Positions 54,283-62,001 of a DNA stretch of 64,000 nucleotides are shown piece by piece. This DNA is from Actinobacteria bacterium IMCC26207 (GTDB lineage Bacteria > Actinomycetota > Acidimicrobiia > Acidimicrobiales > Microtrichaceae). Position 1 is the first letter of the stretch. Every line of letters starts with the position of its first letter. The position numbers were made by a program, and so were the translations under genes. The stretch is taken from contig LCZK01000010.1 of assembly GCA_001025035.1 (NCBI GenBank), forward strand, positions 772,049-836,048. Direction: 5' to 3'. Under the pieces are notes generated by a model. The model saw only the letters and a program-made list of their open reading frames with translations, was not told the DNA's origin and searched no databases.

Positions 54283-55050
54283 TTAGAAATCCTGCGGGGT
54301 CGGGCGCATCAGTATCTCGTTGAGAGCGATTCGACGATTGCGAGTCACGACATAGGAAATCGTGTCGGCAATGTCCTCGGCACGCAAGGGTTCGATGCCC
54401 GCAAAGCGCTGCTTGAGCGCCTCTTGCGCAGCTGGGCTCAGGTGCGTCTTAAGTTCGGTGTCGACCACACCTGGCTCAATCAGCGTCACTCGCACAAAGC
54501 GGCTCGTGACTTCTTGCCGCAGCGACTCGCTAAATGCTCCGATGCCGTGTTTGACCAAGTTGTAGACGCCCGAACCAACCCGAGGAATTCTGCCGGCCGT
54601 GGAACTCAGATTTACAATGTCGGCCACTTGTCGCTTGGATTCCTGGGCTGATTTGAGCAGGTGTGGAAGCGCCGCGTGGGTGCATGCCAACAGGCCATCG
54701 ACGTTGACTCCGATCATGCGTTCCCAGTCTTCTGGGTTGGCATTCTCAATGGGTCCCAGCAGCATGACTCCAGCGTTATTGACCAAGGTGTCGAGCCGAC
54801 CGAATTGCTGAACGGTTTGAGCCACTGCGGCGGCTGCTTGTTCTCGATCCGCCACATCGCATTCGATGGACAGCGCTTGCCCGCCCGAGGACTCAATCTT
54901 TTCAGCAAGAGCCTTGAGTCGGTCGATGCGGCGCGCAACCAACACAACTGTTGCCCCCTCTGCGGACAACCGCAATGCAGTCGCCTCACCAATCCCGCTG
55001 CTAGCGCCGGTTACGAGCGCAACTGTTTCATCAAGTCGTTCAGTAGTCAT
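54283..55050 (-). CDS. Short-chain dehydrogenase/reductase
   Basis: 255 residues from ATG 55050 with GAGGAG 5 nt upstream. TGASSGIG cofactor motif, NNAGVM, catalytic Ser in NLSSTAG and Y-x3-K in YNLVK. NADP-preferring by the basic residues VARRIDRL after strand 2. Close in pattern to YdfG-type SDRs. Substrate unknown. Confidence 0.9.
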   Translation of the reverse strand: MTTERLDETVALVTGASSGIGEATALRLSAEGATVVLVARRIDRLKALAEKIESSGGQALSIECDVADREQAAAAVAQTVQQFGRLDTLVNNAGVMLLGPIENANPEDWERMIGVNVDGLLACTHAALPHLLKSAQESKRQVADIVNLSSTAGRIPRVGSGVYNLVKHGIGAFSESLRQEVTSRFVRVTLIEPGVVDTELKTHLSPAAQEALKQRFAGIEPLRAEDIADTISYVVTRNRRIALNEILMRPTPQDF

Positions 55051-55191
55051 CAAATCTCCTCATCGGTCGCCACTTTCTAGTTGCCTGTGCGGGCAGGAGC
55101 GAACTCGGGGTGCACCCGCCTGAATCGCAAGTTCTGACCGGAGCTCTGCAACCTGAGACCGGGACACGATCTGACTGCCCAAGCACCCAGG

Positions 55192-56232
55192 CTAGGACTC
55201 CTCGGGAGAAGATCCCCAGAAATCACCCGGACCCACAAGACTGCCTTCGGGGATCCCGAGCGAGTTGCACACTTGGTCGAAAGGTTCGTTGAGCAGTGCC
55301 ATCCAGTCCCAAGATGCGGAGTAGATATCAGTGGTGGTCTGCGAACCCCGGTGCGCAGCGGTAGCCATAATCTCGGGATCAAGGTGTGAGTGACCTTCGG
55401 GGAAGACGCCGAGCTTGACCCCCTGATGCCACTGCAGCAACACAACCGACAGCCACCCGATTCCCGCCGAGGCGTTGCCCGCATTGAACACTGCGGTGTA
55501 GACCTCGCCCTGTGCCGATGTGTTGTAGCCGGCGAGCACGTGATGAACATCATGCGAGCCGAGAAACTCAACCGGCAAAGGAACTCCAGGCATTCCGGGT
55601 ATATCGAAACTGGCGTCCTGGTAAAAATCACGCATGATCGCCCCGAGCGAACCCTCGGGTGCTTCAGCAAGCAGGCGGTGGTACTCAACAATGGTCTCTG
55701 GTCTTGTCAATGAAGCCAAGTCATGACGATCCATCCGCGCCGAAATCACATCTCCGTCCACTGCGATGCGCTCGGATAGGAACCTTCGAAAGAGGTCGGC
55801 TTTGGCTGATGCTGAGCCTTCACTCGCAACCTGCTCGATACCAGCGGCGTTCGTCTCGTCCACCCCTAGGCGGTTGGCAACCCACCGAGCAGCCTTCGCT
55901 GCTTCGGGGTCGGGTTCATCAGCGAACAAGCCAACGAGCATCCCGGCGTGAACCGCTTCTTGGCGATCCGTTTCGTTCGGCAAGCCACGCAAAATAATCT
56001 CTATTGCTTCTTCTGAGTCGGCCCAAGGGTCTTCGTCGCCGAGCAGGTCGGAGAAGTCAAAGGACTCTTCCAACCCGTGGCAGCCGGCGCATCCTTCAAG
56101 TGCGGCAAACATAGAGACGAGCTCCGCCTCGTTACCTTCAAATGGACGCGTTCCCAGTGCAGTCGCGACCAGCCGCATGACTGCTACGAACGACCTTCGG
56201 GCTTCGAGGGGACCAAACACGAGGAGAGCCAT
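55192..56232 (-). CDS. Coq4-like protein with N-terminal TerB-like helical domain
   Basis: 346 residues, no signal peptide. The C-terminal domain carries HDVHHVLAGYNTSAQGEV, which is exactly the Coq4 metal motif HDxxH-x11-E (H227, D228, H231, E243). Coq4 acts in ubiquinone head-group modification in mitochondria and some bacteria. The N-terminal part (residues 10-125) is all-helical, with ALEGCAGCHGLEES and LVGLFADEPDPEAAKAARWVANRLGVDE, resembling TerB/DUF533 repeats. The CAGCH is a CxxCH but there is no export signal, so heme attachment is unlikely. A Coq4-like protein in a probable menaquinone organism suggests another polycyclic or isoprenoid substrate. Confidence 0.72.
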   Translation of the reverse strand: MALLVFGPLEARRSFVAVMRLVATALGTRPFEGNEAELVSMFAALEGCAGCHGLEESFDFSDLLGDEDPWADSEEAIEIILRGLPNETDRQEAVHAGMLVGLFADEPDPEAAKAARWVANRLGVDETNAAGIEQVASEGSASAKADLFRRFLSERIAVDGDVISARMDRHDLASLTRPETIVEYHRLLAEAPEGSLGAIMRDFYQDASFDIPGMPGVPLPVEFLGSHDVHHVLAGYNTSAQGEVYTAVFNAGNASAGIGWLSVVLLQWHQGVKLGVFPEGHSHLDPEIMATAAHRGSQTTTDIYSASWDWMALLNEPFDQVCNSLGIPEGSLVGPGDFWGSSPEES

Positions 56233-56238
56233 GACGGG

Positions 56239-56244
56239 ATTCTA
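56239..56244 (-). promoter_or_regulatory. Candidate -10 (TAGAAT) of a leaderless Coq4-like transcript
   Basis: TAGAAT ends 6 nt before the ATG at 56232. Confidence 0.45.
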
Positions 56245-56386
56245 ACTGCCGAGTTCGGTTGCTCTACTCGCGGCTTGCGAGCCCGGCACTGCCTGCGAGG
56301 TGAACTCACAAGGGCTACCGGCTTTCTCTATCCGACTCGTTGATATTGACCCGAACCTCGTGCAGGCGATGCGCTATTTGACCTCG

Positions 56387-57355
56387 CTAGGCGCCAAGAG
56401 ATGCGTTGTACTTCAGATGGGGTTTCCCAACCGGGTCCTTACGCTCTGCGAGCCACTTAGCACTCACAGGAAATGCTGTGATGTAACGCTCCGGTCCATT
56501 ATCAACGCTGAGGGAATAAACCAGGAGCAGCTGATCGCCATTACTCGCTTGCTCCGCTGTCAGGTCCGCTCGGCGCAGAACTCGTGTGCGAGCTGTCCAT
56601 CTCTTCCCCTCTGCGGAAGCACCGCTAACAACTCGTTCGCAAAGAACACCCATCGCAAGCGCATGCGCAGTCTTAGTCGCAGTCGCAGGCGAGGACCATG
56701 CATCTGGCCGGTTGAGCGGAGCTACCGACCCCAGCGCAGCCGTAACTTCTGTGAGCATGCCCCGCTGCGGACTCGCCCCTTGGCTCAGTGGCCACTTGCC
56801 CGGTATTCCCAAGGTGTGCGCAACCTCTTGAGATGTCCAGCGGTGACGCTTGCGGCCGTGATTTGTAGGCACAGGGCTGAGCAGATACCCGTAGGTGTGG
56901 TTCAGACCAGCGTGTCCGTAGTCAAGGCACGGGTCGCTGCCGAGTTGTGCGGCAAAAAGTTGAACCAGCGACTGCGGAACGAGGGCACTGCCGTTCTTGT
57001 CTGCGGTGGTGCTGCTTCCCCAGCGATCAAGGAGCGACGCATCAGCAAGGTCCAAGTTGAGCAGCTCAAGTAATTCAGGAGATTTCCGATGGAGAATAGT
57101 TGTGGCCCAAGTCGCTAGATCCGGGTCGAGCGACGGTGCAGGCCCGGCATCAAGAAGCTCTGCGAGCTCTTGATAATGGAGGTATGTCTGAGCAAGCTCT
57201 GCGAGCTCGTCTTCTCGGATTCGACCCCCTGTGACTGCGGTCTGCAGATGCTTGTGATCGTCCTCATCTGCCGCGGAAGGCGGTAGCAGTTCCCCAAGGT
57301 TCGCTTCTGTCTTCTCGAGGATCGTTCGGGAATGAGTATCTGCTGATTCAGTCAC
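56387..57355 (-). CDS. Uncharacterised protein
   Basis: 322 residues from GTG 57355; the frame is open to 57520 but that part is Cys-rich, unlike coding sequence, and a -10 box lies just before the GTG. Acidic helical N-terminus (EKTEANLGELLPPSAADEDD; ELAELAQTYLHYQELAELLDAG), then a mixed domain with LDYGHAGLNHTYGYLLSPVPTNHGRKRHRW and WTARTRVLRRADLTAEQ, ending in LLLVYSLSVDNGPERYITAFPV. No family recognised and no signal peptide. Isolated on the minus strand among accessory genes. Confidence 0.6.
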   Translation of the reverse strand: MTESADTHSRTILEKTEANLGELLPPSAADEDDHKHLQTAVTGGRIREDELAELAQTYLHYQELAELLDAGPAPSLDPDLATWATTILHRKSPELLELLNLDLADASLLDRWGSSTTADKNGSALVPQSLVQLFAAQLGSDPCLDYGHAGLNHTYGYLLSPVPTNHGRKRHRWTSQEVAHTLGIPGKWPLSQGASPQRGMLTEVTAALGSVAPLNRPDAWSSPATATKTAHALAMGVLCERVVSGASAEGKRWTARTRVLRRADLTAEQASNGDQLLLVYSLSVDNGPERYITAFPVSAKWLAERKDPVGKPHLKYNASLGA

Positions 57356-57362
57356 AACTGAC

Positions 57363-57368
57363 AACCTA
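57363..57368 (-). promoter_or_regulatory. Candidate -10 (TAGGTT) of a leaderless transcript
   Basis: TAGGTT ends 7 nt before the GTG at 57355 and decides the start of that gene. Confidence 0.4.
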
Positions 57369-57544
57369 TCTGCCGGCCTCAACACGCACCTCCCGCTTCG
57401 CGATCTCCCGTTCCATGGTTGACAGAGGCTCAAGGAATATGCACACTGATTGCAATAAGAATATTTGCAGAGAATCTGCAAATACGACCGGGGGGTCCTT
57501 AATATGAAACTCGAAACCACAGAAAACTGCTGACTATTGCAGGG

Positions 57545-58726
57545 ATGGCCGCTCTCTCGCTAGCAATCCTCGCAACAGCCGGGTGTGCCACGCGCCCACC
57601 ACCGAGCGGATCTGGCAGCTTTTCCTATTCGCAGATTTTGAGCACGGTCGACGGGGTGACCGGCGTGAGAGGGGTATCGACCAACGGTGGCCCGATCGCC
57701 GTGCTCACCGGCACACACGGCAACGTCATGGGGTACGGCGGCAGTCCGATCCCTCAACTGACCACGACGGCTTTTCTCTACCAAGGTCCAGTGAATGCAA
57801 GGTCGATCGGTGCCGCCGCAACCCAGCTGATTCCCCCGTTCCCTGATGCCGTCAACTCCAACTTCTACGGACCGAACACCCGGGCGTACAACCCCTCCAG
57901 CATTCCCAAAGGCAGCGTTCGGGCCGTAGGCACCTACGGACCATCGCTGGCCCTCAATAAGGGCATGATCTACCTCGGTCCTGTCACCGGTGGCGGAACC
58001 TGGACCTCGATCGAGGTTCCGGCTCACGGTGGCAGCAGTGTGGTTGGCGGAGTAAGCGCCTGCGGGACAGATGCCCAATGCCTAGTCCTCAACACCATCC
58101 CGCACAGCACGATGGGCGACTTGGTGGTTGGAAACTACGACCTGTCCTCTGATCTCACGACCGGTAATGCCTTCATCTACAACATGACCACGCAGAAGTG
58201 GACCCTGTTGGACCTGAACGGCAGCATGGACGCAGGTACCACCCTGTACGGCATCTGGCAGAACGGCGGAGACCGCAGTCCGAACTACACCCTGGTGGGT
58301 GGGGCGGTCGATCCAGCCACGGGAATCTCGGCAGGAGTGATCATGAACTACAACGAGACCTCTGGGGCGATCAGCAACGTCACCTACCTCAACGAGGGCA
58401 ACCCTGCCACCGTCACGGCCACTACCCACGTCGAGGGAATCACCTCGGCGCCAGGCGGATACATGCTGGCCGCCCAGGGAGCGAACCTCGACCGGGTCTA
58501 CGTAAGGGTCAATCCTCGGACCGGAGTGTTCGGCACGCCCGTCTGGACACAAGTAAACGTGCAGGGAAGTTCACTGTGCACCGCCACGGTCAGCGGCGTT
58601 CCTACTACGGGTCAGTGCCTGTTCGACAGTGCCGACACCGTCTATGAGGGCACGGTCATGGGTACCTATATTCCCCCGGGGGCCGAACTGCCGAACACCT
58701 ACGTAGCCACCCCTGTGCGGCGGTAG
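57545..58726 (+). CDS. Secreted lipoprotein, possible frameshift in the signal peptide
   Basis: 393 residues from ATG 57545: a hydrophobic stretch and lipobox ATAGC, then a long Gly/Thr/Asn-rich beta domain (GTGHGNVMGYGG-like, YLGPVTGGGTW, FIYNMTTQKWTLLDLNG) suggesting a beta-propeller or similar repeat fold. The start lacks the usual positive charge. Upstream, ATG 57504, preceded by a G-rich stretch (57490-57496), begins MKLETTENC and then stops; one extra A in the AAAA tract at 57523-57526 would instead read MKLETTEKLLTIAGMAALSL, a perfect signal peptide. So either the assembly or the genome has a 1-base deletion, or translation slips there. Function unknown. Confidence 0.65.
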   Translation: MAALSLAILATAGCATRPPPSGSGSFSYSQILSTVDGVTGVRGVSTNGGPIAVLTGTHGNVMGYGGSPIPQLTTTAFLYQGPVNARSIGAAATQLIPPFPDAVNSNFYGPNTRAYNPSSIPKGSVRAVGTYGPSLALNKGMIYLGPVTGGGTWTSIEVPAHGGSSVVGGVSACGTDAQCLVLNTIPHSTMGDLVVGNYDLSSDLTTGNAFIYNMTTQKWTLLDLNGSMDAGTTLYGIWQNGGDRSPNYTLVGGAVDPATGISAGVIMNYNETSGAISNVTYLNEGNPATVTATTHVEGITSAPGGYMLAAQGANLDRVYVRVNPRTGVFGTPVWTQVNVQGSSLCTATVSGVPTTGQCLFDSADTVYEGTVMGTYIPPGAELPNTYVATPVRR

Positions 58727-58775
58727 CCTCTCCGGTAGAAGTTGGTCTACCGCACCAACGCTAGCGATTATCTCC

Positions 58776-58803
58776 ACGACCCTTGGCTTCGGCCAGGGGT
58801 CGT
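58776..58803 (+). terminator. Hairpin with UUCG loop after the lipoprotein gene
   Basis: ACGACCC-TTGGC-TTCG-GCCAG-GGGTCGT forms a 12-bp stem (one G-U pair) with a UUCG tetraloop, 50 bp after the stop codon. There is no U-tract, so it may stabilise the 3' end or pause polymerase rather than be a classic terminator. Confidence 0.6.
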
Positions 58804-58905
58804 TGTGCGTGTCGACGCCGTTCTTGTAATGGTGGTCGCTCTCACCGGTTGCACCTGTTCTTGTACCCCTACAGCGGGCAAACATGACCAAGTTGCAAGA
58901 GTGCG

Positions 58906-58946
58906 AAGAATCCCCTGCCGCTATCGCAGGGGATTCTTTAGTTTTT
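58906..58946 (+). terminator. Intrinsic terminator
   Basis: AAGAATCCCCTGC and GCAGGGGATTCTT form a perfect 13-bp stem with a 7-nt loop, followed by TAGTTTTTGG. It would end plus-strand transcription from 57.5 kb. Confidence 0.8.
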
Positions 58947-59064
58947 GGTTCACCCATCGCTACTGGCAGCCTTGGCTGGCAATTCATTGGATAACTTATC
59001 CAATCAGTTGGCGATATCATGCGAGATTCAACCCAGAGTGGGATCTCTGAAAGGCGGAGCGTCA

Positions 59065-59463
59065 GTGCGGAAACATGGTTCAGTCGTGGTCGTTCTTATG
59101 GCAATAGGTGCGTTTGCTCTCGGTTCCTGCAGCAGCGGCGATGGCGACAGCGCCGCAAGCTCTACTACCGACAAACCGACCACCACTGTGAGCCGTGAAG
59201 CAGCCGCTTCGGCCACAGATGTCGCAGCCGTTTGCGATCAAGCTGAACCAGGGCAGGATCTGCACGGATGCGACCTGACAAACACAGCATTGCAGTACCG
59301 AAATCTGACCGGCGCCAACCTGACTGGCGCCAACCTCACTGGTGCCCACTTAGAAAATGCCATCCTCACCGACGCCATCCTCACCGGCGTCATCTGGTCA
59401 AATACGACGTGTCCGAATGGTGTTGTGCAAGATACGGAATGCCCACGCACATCAGCGGGCTGA
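59065..59463 (+). CDS. Pentapeptide-repeat lipoprotein
   Basis: 132 residues from GTG 59065 with AAGGCGGAG 5 nt upstream; the frame is open to 58945. Signal peptide with lipobox GAFALGSC, Thr/Ser-rich linker, then about eight pentapeptide repeats of the A(N/D/I)LTG type (NLTGANLTGANLTGAHLENA), forming a short right-handed quadrilateral helix. Two Cys flank the repeats and could form a disulfide. Function unknown; the repeats are visible as 15-bp units in the DNA. Confidence 0.8.
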   Translation: MRKHGSVVVVLMAIGAFALGSCSSGDGDSAASSTTDKPTTTVSREAAASATDVAAVCDQAEPGQDLHGCDLTNTALQYRNLTGANLTGANLTGAHLENAILTDAILTGVIWSNTTCPNGVVQDTECPRTSAG

Positions 59464-59541
59464 CCCGCACAGCAAGAGGCTGACCCGCTTACCGAACAAC
59501 CCGGCGCATGCACCGATTCTGCTGGCGCCTGCTCCCGAGAG

Positions 59542-60579
59542 TCAGTCTCCGCCGAGCGAAGACAGGACTGCATCGTTCATGCGGTCAATCGCAGCCTGAT
59601 CAACAAAGGACATGCACGCCGTGACCCGCCCATCCGACTTGGGGTCCGCTATGAACCAATCATGGGTCTTGTCCGAACCCAAATTGGGTGGTCCCAGCTG
59701 CAGTTCGTACCGAGCAGGAGCGCAGTCAAAGTCTTCAGGGTGGAGGTACTTCCAGACCGCCACTGCATCCCAAATTGGCTTGGTCGGACCGAAAATAGAC
59801 TCCCACCAGTCGGTGTAGGCCTGCGATGCGAGCCCGAAATACGCTTCAGTCGGATCGGAACTGGCAGCGAGTTTGCCGACGATGTCGGTTGGCATCGCAG
59901 CCGAGGAAGATGCTTCAAAAGTCACAGCGGTGAACGGGATCTTTGACTCGTCCAAGATGACCGAGAGCGCCCGTGGGTCGAGTGAGTAGTTGAAGTCCCG
60001 TGCAGGCTTACCTGCATAGATGACCGGGCCTGGTTTACCTCCAATCAAGGCAACGATCTCTTTGATGTTTGAGGCTTCGTCCGGGTAAGCCAAGATCAAG
60101 CAAGCCACGTCCGTCATTGGACCCGTAGCCAGAATTGTGACATCAGAATTCTTGCCCAGTGCGTCGGCCATGAACCGCACGCCGTCGTTGACGCAACTCG
60201 ACGATAGGTCGACTCCCGCATAGTCCTCCGTGGCCACCATCGGAAGCCAGGTGGCAGCACCCGCAGACAGCGGCACGTCCATTTTCAACTTGTCTAGCGA
60301 CTGTCGCGCCACGACCACTTCTTGAGCAAGTGGGCCGTTGCCCATAGTCACCACGATGCCGAGAAGATTGACGTTTGGAGCATCACGCAGGAGTGGCAGC
60401 GCCCAGGTGTCGTCATAGTCCGATGGTGTAGGCATCGTCCCGTTGGCGTTGCCTGAGGTCAGCCCCATGGCAAGGTCCATCGACAAGATCACTGCGGGGT
60501 CGTCGTTAGTTTCAGACGTGCAACCCGCAAGCGGCAAGATGGCACACGCGGCTACCAGAACGAGAATTGTTTTCCGCAT
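59542..60579 (-). CDS. Lipoprotein nucleoside hydrolase-like protein
   Basis: 345 residues from ATG 60579. Signal peptide and lipobox LPLAGC, then an inosine-uridine hydrolase fold: LLGIVVTMGNGPLAQ, ILATGPMTDVACLI, IKEIVALIGGKPG and IWDAVAVWKYLHPEDF. The calcium motif, normally DxDxxxDD at the start of strand 1, is split: MDLAMGLTSGNAN...PSDYDDTW has about 15 extra residues before the DD pair. Activity may be altered. Probably cleaves extracellular nucleosides to bases and ribose (inference from fold). Confidence 0.78.
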   Translation of the reverse strand: MRKTILVLVAACAILPLAGCTSETNDDPAVILSMDLAMGLTSGNANGTMPTPSDYDDTWALPLLRDAPNVNLLGIVVTMGNGPLAQEVVVARQSLDKLKMDVPLSAGAATWLPMVATEDYAGVDLSSSCVNDGVRFMADALGKNSDVTILATGPMTDVACLILAYPDEASNIKEIVALIGGKPGPVIYAGKPARDFNYSLDPRALSVILDESKIPFTAVTFEASSSAAMPTDIVGKLAASSDPTEAYFGLASQAYTDWWESIFGPTKPIWDAVAVWKYLHPEDFDCAPARYELQLGPPNLGSDKTHDWFIADPKSDGRVTACMSFVDQAAIDRMNDAVLSSLGGD

Positions 60580-60586
60580 GATTCCA

Positions 60587-60592
60587 ACGGTA
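60587..60592 (-). promoter_or_regulatory. Candidate -10 (TACCGT) of a leaderless nucleoside hydrolase transcript
   Basis: TACCGT ends 7 nt before the ATG at 60579; no ribosome binding site. Confidence 0.4.
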
Positions 60593-60830
60593 CACGCAGC
60601 GGCGCTCTGAATTCCGCGTTCCGGCACGCCCTGCCCGTCTCCCCCCAACCAAAGGCCGAGCGGGGACCAAGCTCGTCAGTCAATCTGGCCAACGTGGATC
60701 GCTGCTACTCGAGAACCGTCGGCCATCATGTCAGGGCTCCTTTGGGCTCGTAATCTCGGTACCCGAGCAGGTGATCGGTTCTAGACTGTCAACCAGAGGG
60801 AACCAGCCTGATGGCAGAAGTAGAAACCGT

Positions 60831-61940
60831 ATGACAAGCGCTGCGCCATCTGAGGACCCTTCACGGCAGCCGCTCTTGAGAGCATGGACTCGCATTGAGG
60901 CGCTCCCAACTTGGGTGTTCATCGGGTGGATCCTTACTCTGCTTATCCTGCGCACCGGGCTGAGCTGGGGAGGCACCGGCGAACTCGAACGCTTCGCCCG
61001 GAACTTCCCACACCCCGGGACGACGTTTCGCAGCAACTCGGTTCTGAGCCCCACGATCGGATGGGCAACCGGAATCCACACACGAACGTCTTGGGTGCTG
61101 TTGCATGCCGGGCTCAGCATCGGATGGTTCGCACTGACTGCTTGGCTGCTCAAACGGCGAGTCGGATCAGTCCGGGCATGGCGCGTTGGACTGGTCTGGC
61201 TGACCTTCTTCGCTGCGCCCGCATCAATGCTCCGCCGCCTCGGCTCGTACGACGTCTTCACCGCAATCGGAGTCGCTCTCGTTGCTCTCCCCGTCACACC
61301 ATGGCCCGCTCTCTTTGGCGGTGCCATCATGGGAGCGACAAACGTCGAACAGGGCGGGATTGCAGTGCTCTGCGGCGCACTCGCATTCTGGGCAATCCCA
61401 GACGCCGAGGGAGTTCACGCCTCACTACGCAAACTCGCGTCAAGATTCGGCGCGGCTCTGGCTGGCCTCCTTGCCGGTCGGATCTTGGTTCTCGTCTGGT
61501 TTCATCTTGTAGGAGCCAATGTCGAAGGGCGCTCCGACGCATTTACACGGCTGCTGTTGGACTCGCTGCGCAACGCTACGTCGCTGGGAGTGACCGGCGT
61601 CTACGCGTGGTTGAGCGTTGGCTGGGTGATCGTGATCGCAACACTTTGGCAGCTCCGTGCTCACCCACGGTATTGCGTGGCGGCAGGCATCGGACTGGTT
61701 GCGATCCCCGCAGCGGCCACGATCAGCACGCTTGACGGAGCGCGTGTCTTTGGATCAGTCGGCGGAATCGCCCTGATGCTCGCACTGCTGTGGTTTGCTC
61801 AGATGGCCACTCGACGAGAGGGCGAATGGGTACTCAGCTGCAGCGCAGCGCTGATGCTGTTCGGATTACTCATTCCCGCTGTTGTCACCGTGTATAGCGG
61901 TGGCATCAGGGTCCCCTGGCGGTTCATTCTCAGCTTGTAG
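60831..61940 (+). CDS. Polytopic membrane protein of unknown function
   Basis: 369 residues from ATG 60831 (the frame is open to 60771). About nine hydrophobic helices separated by short loops. FRSNSVLSPTIGWATGIHTRTSWVLLHAG and LRRLGSYDVFTAIGVAL are the most distinctive stretches. The spacing of helices recalls GT-C type integral membrane glycosyltransferases, but no catalytic Asp/Glu pair is evident in the first loop. No named family recognised. Confidence 0.65.
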   Translation: MTSAAPSEDPSRQPLLRAWTRIEALPTWVFIGWILTLLILRTGLSWGGTGELERFARNFPHPGTTFRSNSVLSPTIGWATGIHTRTSWVLLHAGLSIGWFALTAWLLKRRVGSVRAWRVGLVWLTFFAAPASMLRRLGSYDVFTAIGVALVALPVTPWPALFGGAIMGATNVEQGGIAVLCGALAFWAIPDAEGVHASLRKLASRFGAALAGLLAGRILVLVWFHLVGANVEGRSDAFTRLLLDSLRNATSLGVTGVYAWLSVGWVIVIATLWQLRAHPRYCVAAGIGLVAIPAAATISTLDGARVFGSVGGIALMLALLWFAQMATRREGEWVLSCSAALMLFGLLIPAVVTVYSGGIRVPWRFILSL

Positions 61941-61988
61941 TGCAGCGTGCGGAGATTGTTCGGGCAATCGCCGGCTGCCCGACCCGGA

Positions 61989-61994
61989 TAGCCT
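61989..61994 (+). promoter_or_regulatory. Candidate -10 (TAGCCT) of a leaderless alpha/beta hydrolase transcript
   Basis: TAGCCT ends 7 nt before the ATG at 62002. Confidence 0.35.
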
Positions 61995-62001
61995 GCCCCG
62001 C

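Larger units (their letters stand above)
58727..59064. other. Intergenic stretch with two hairpins
   Basis: 338 bases without a convincing gene. It holds two strong inverted repeats (58776-58803 and 58906-58938) and the ribosome site of the next gene. Minus-strand frames here show no domain or signal. Confidence 0.6.

Noticed and set aside
56060..56095. Cytochrome c heme site (CAGCH) in the Coq4-like protein
   Set aside because: No signal peptide or transmembrane segment precedes it, so heme attachment outside the membrane is unlikely.
56300..57073. Plus-strand frame of 257 codons opposite the unknown gene at 56387-57355
   Set aside because: Arg/Ser/Cys-rich translation, no ribosome binding site and no domain; the minus-strand frame has more protein-like composition and a -10 box.
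58571..59020. Minus-strand frame across the two hairpins
   Set aside because: It covers a strong terminator and has no start signal or recognisable motif.
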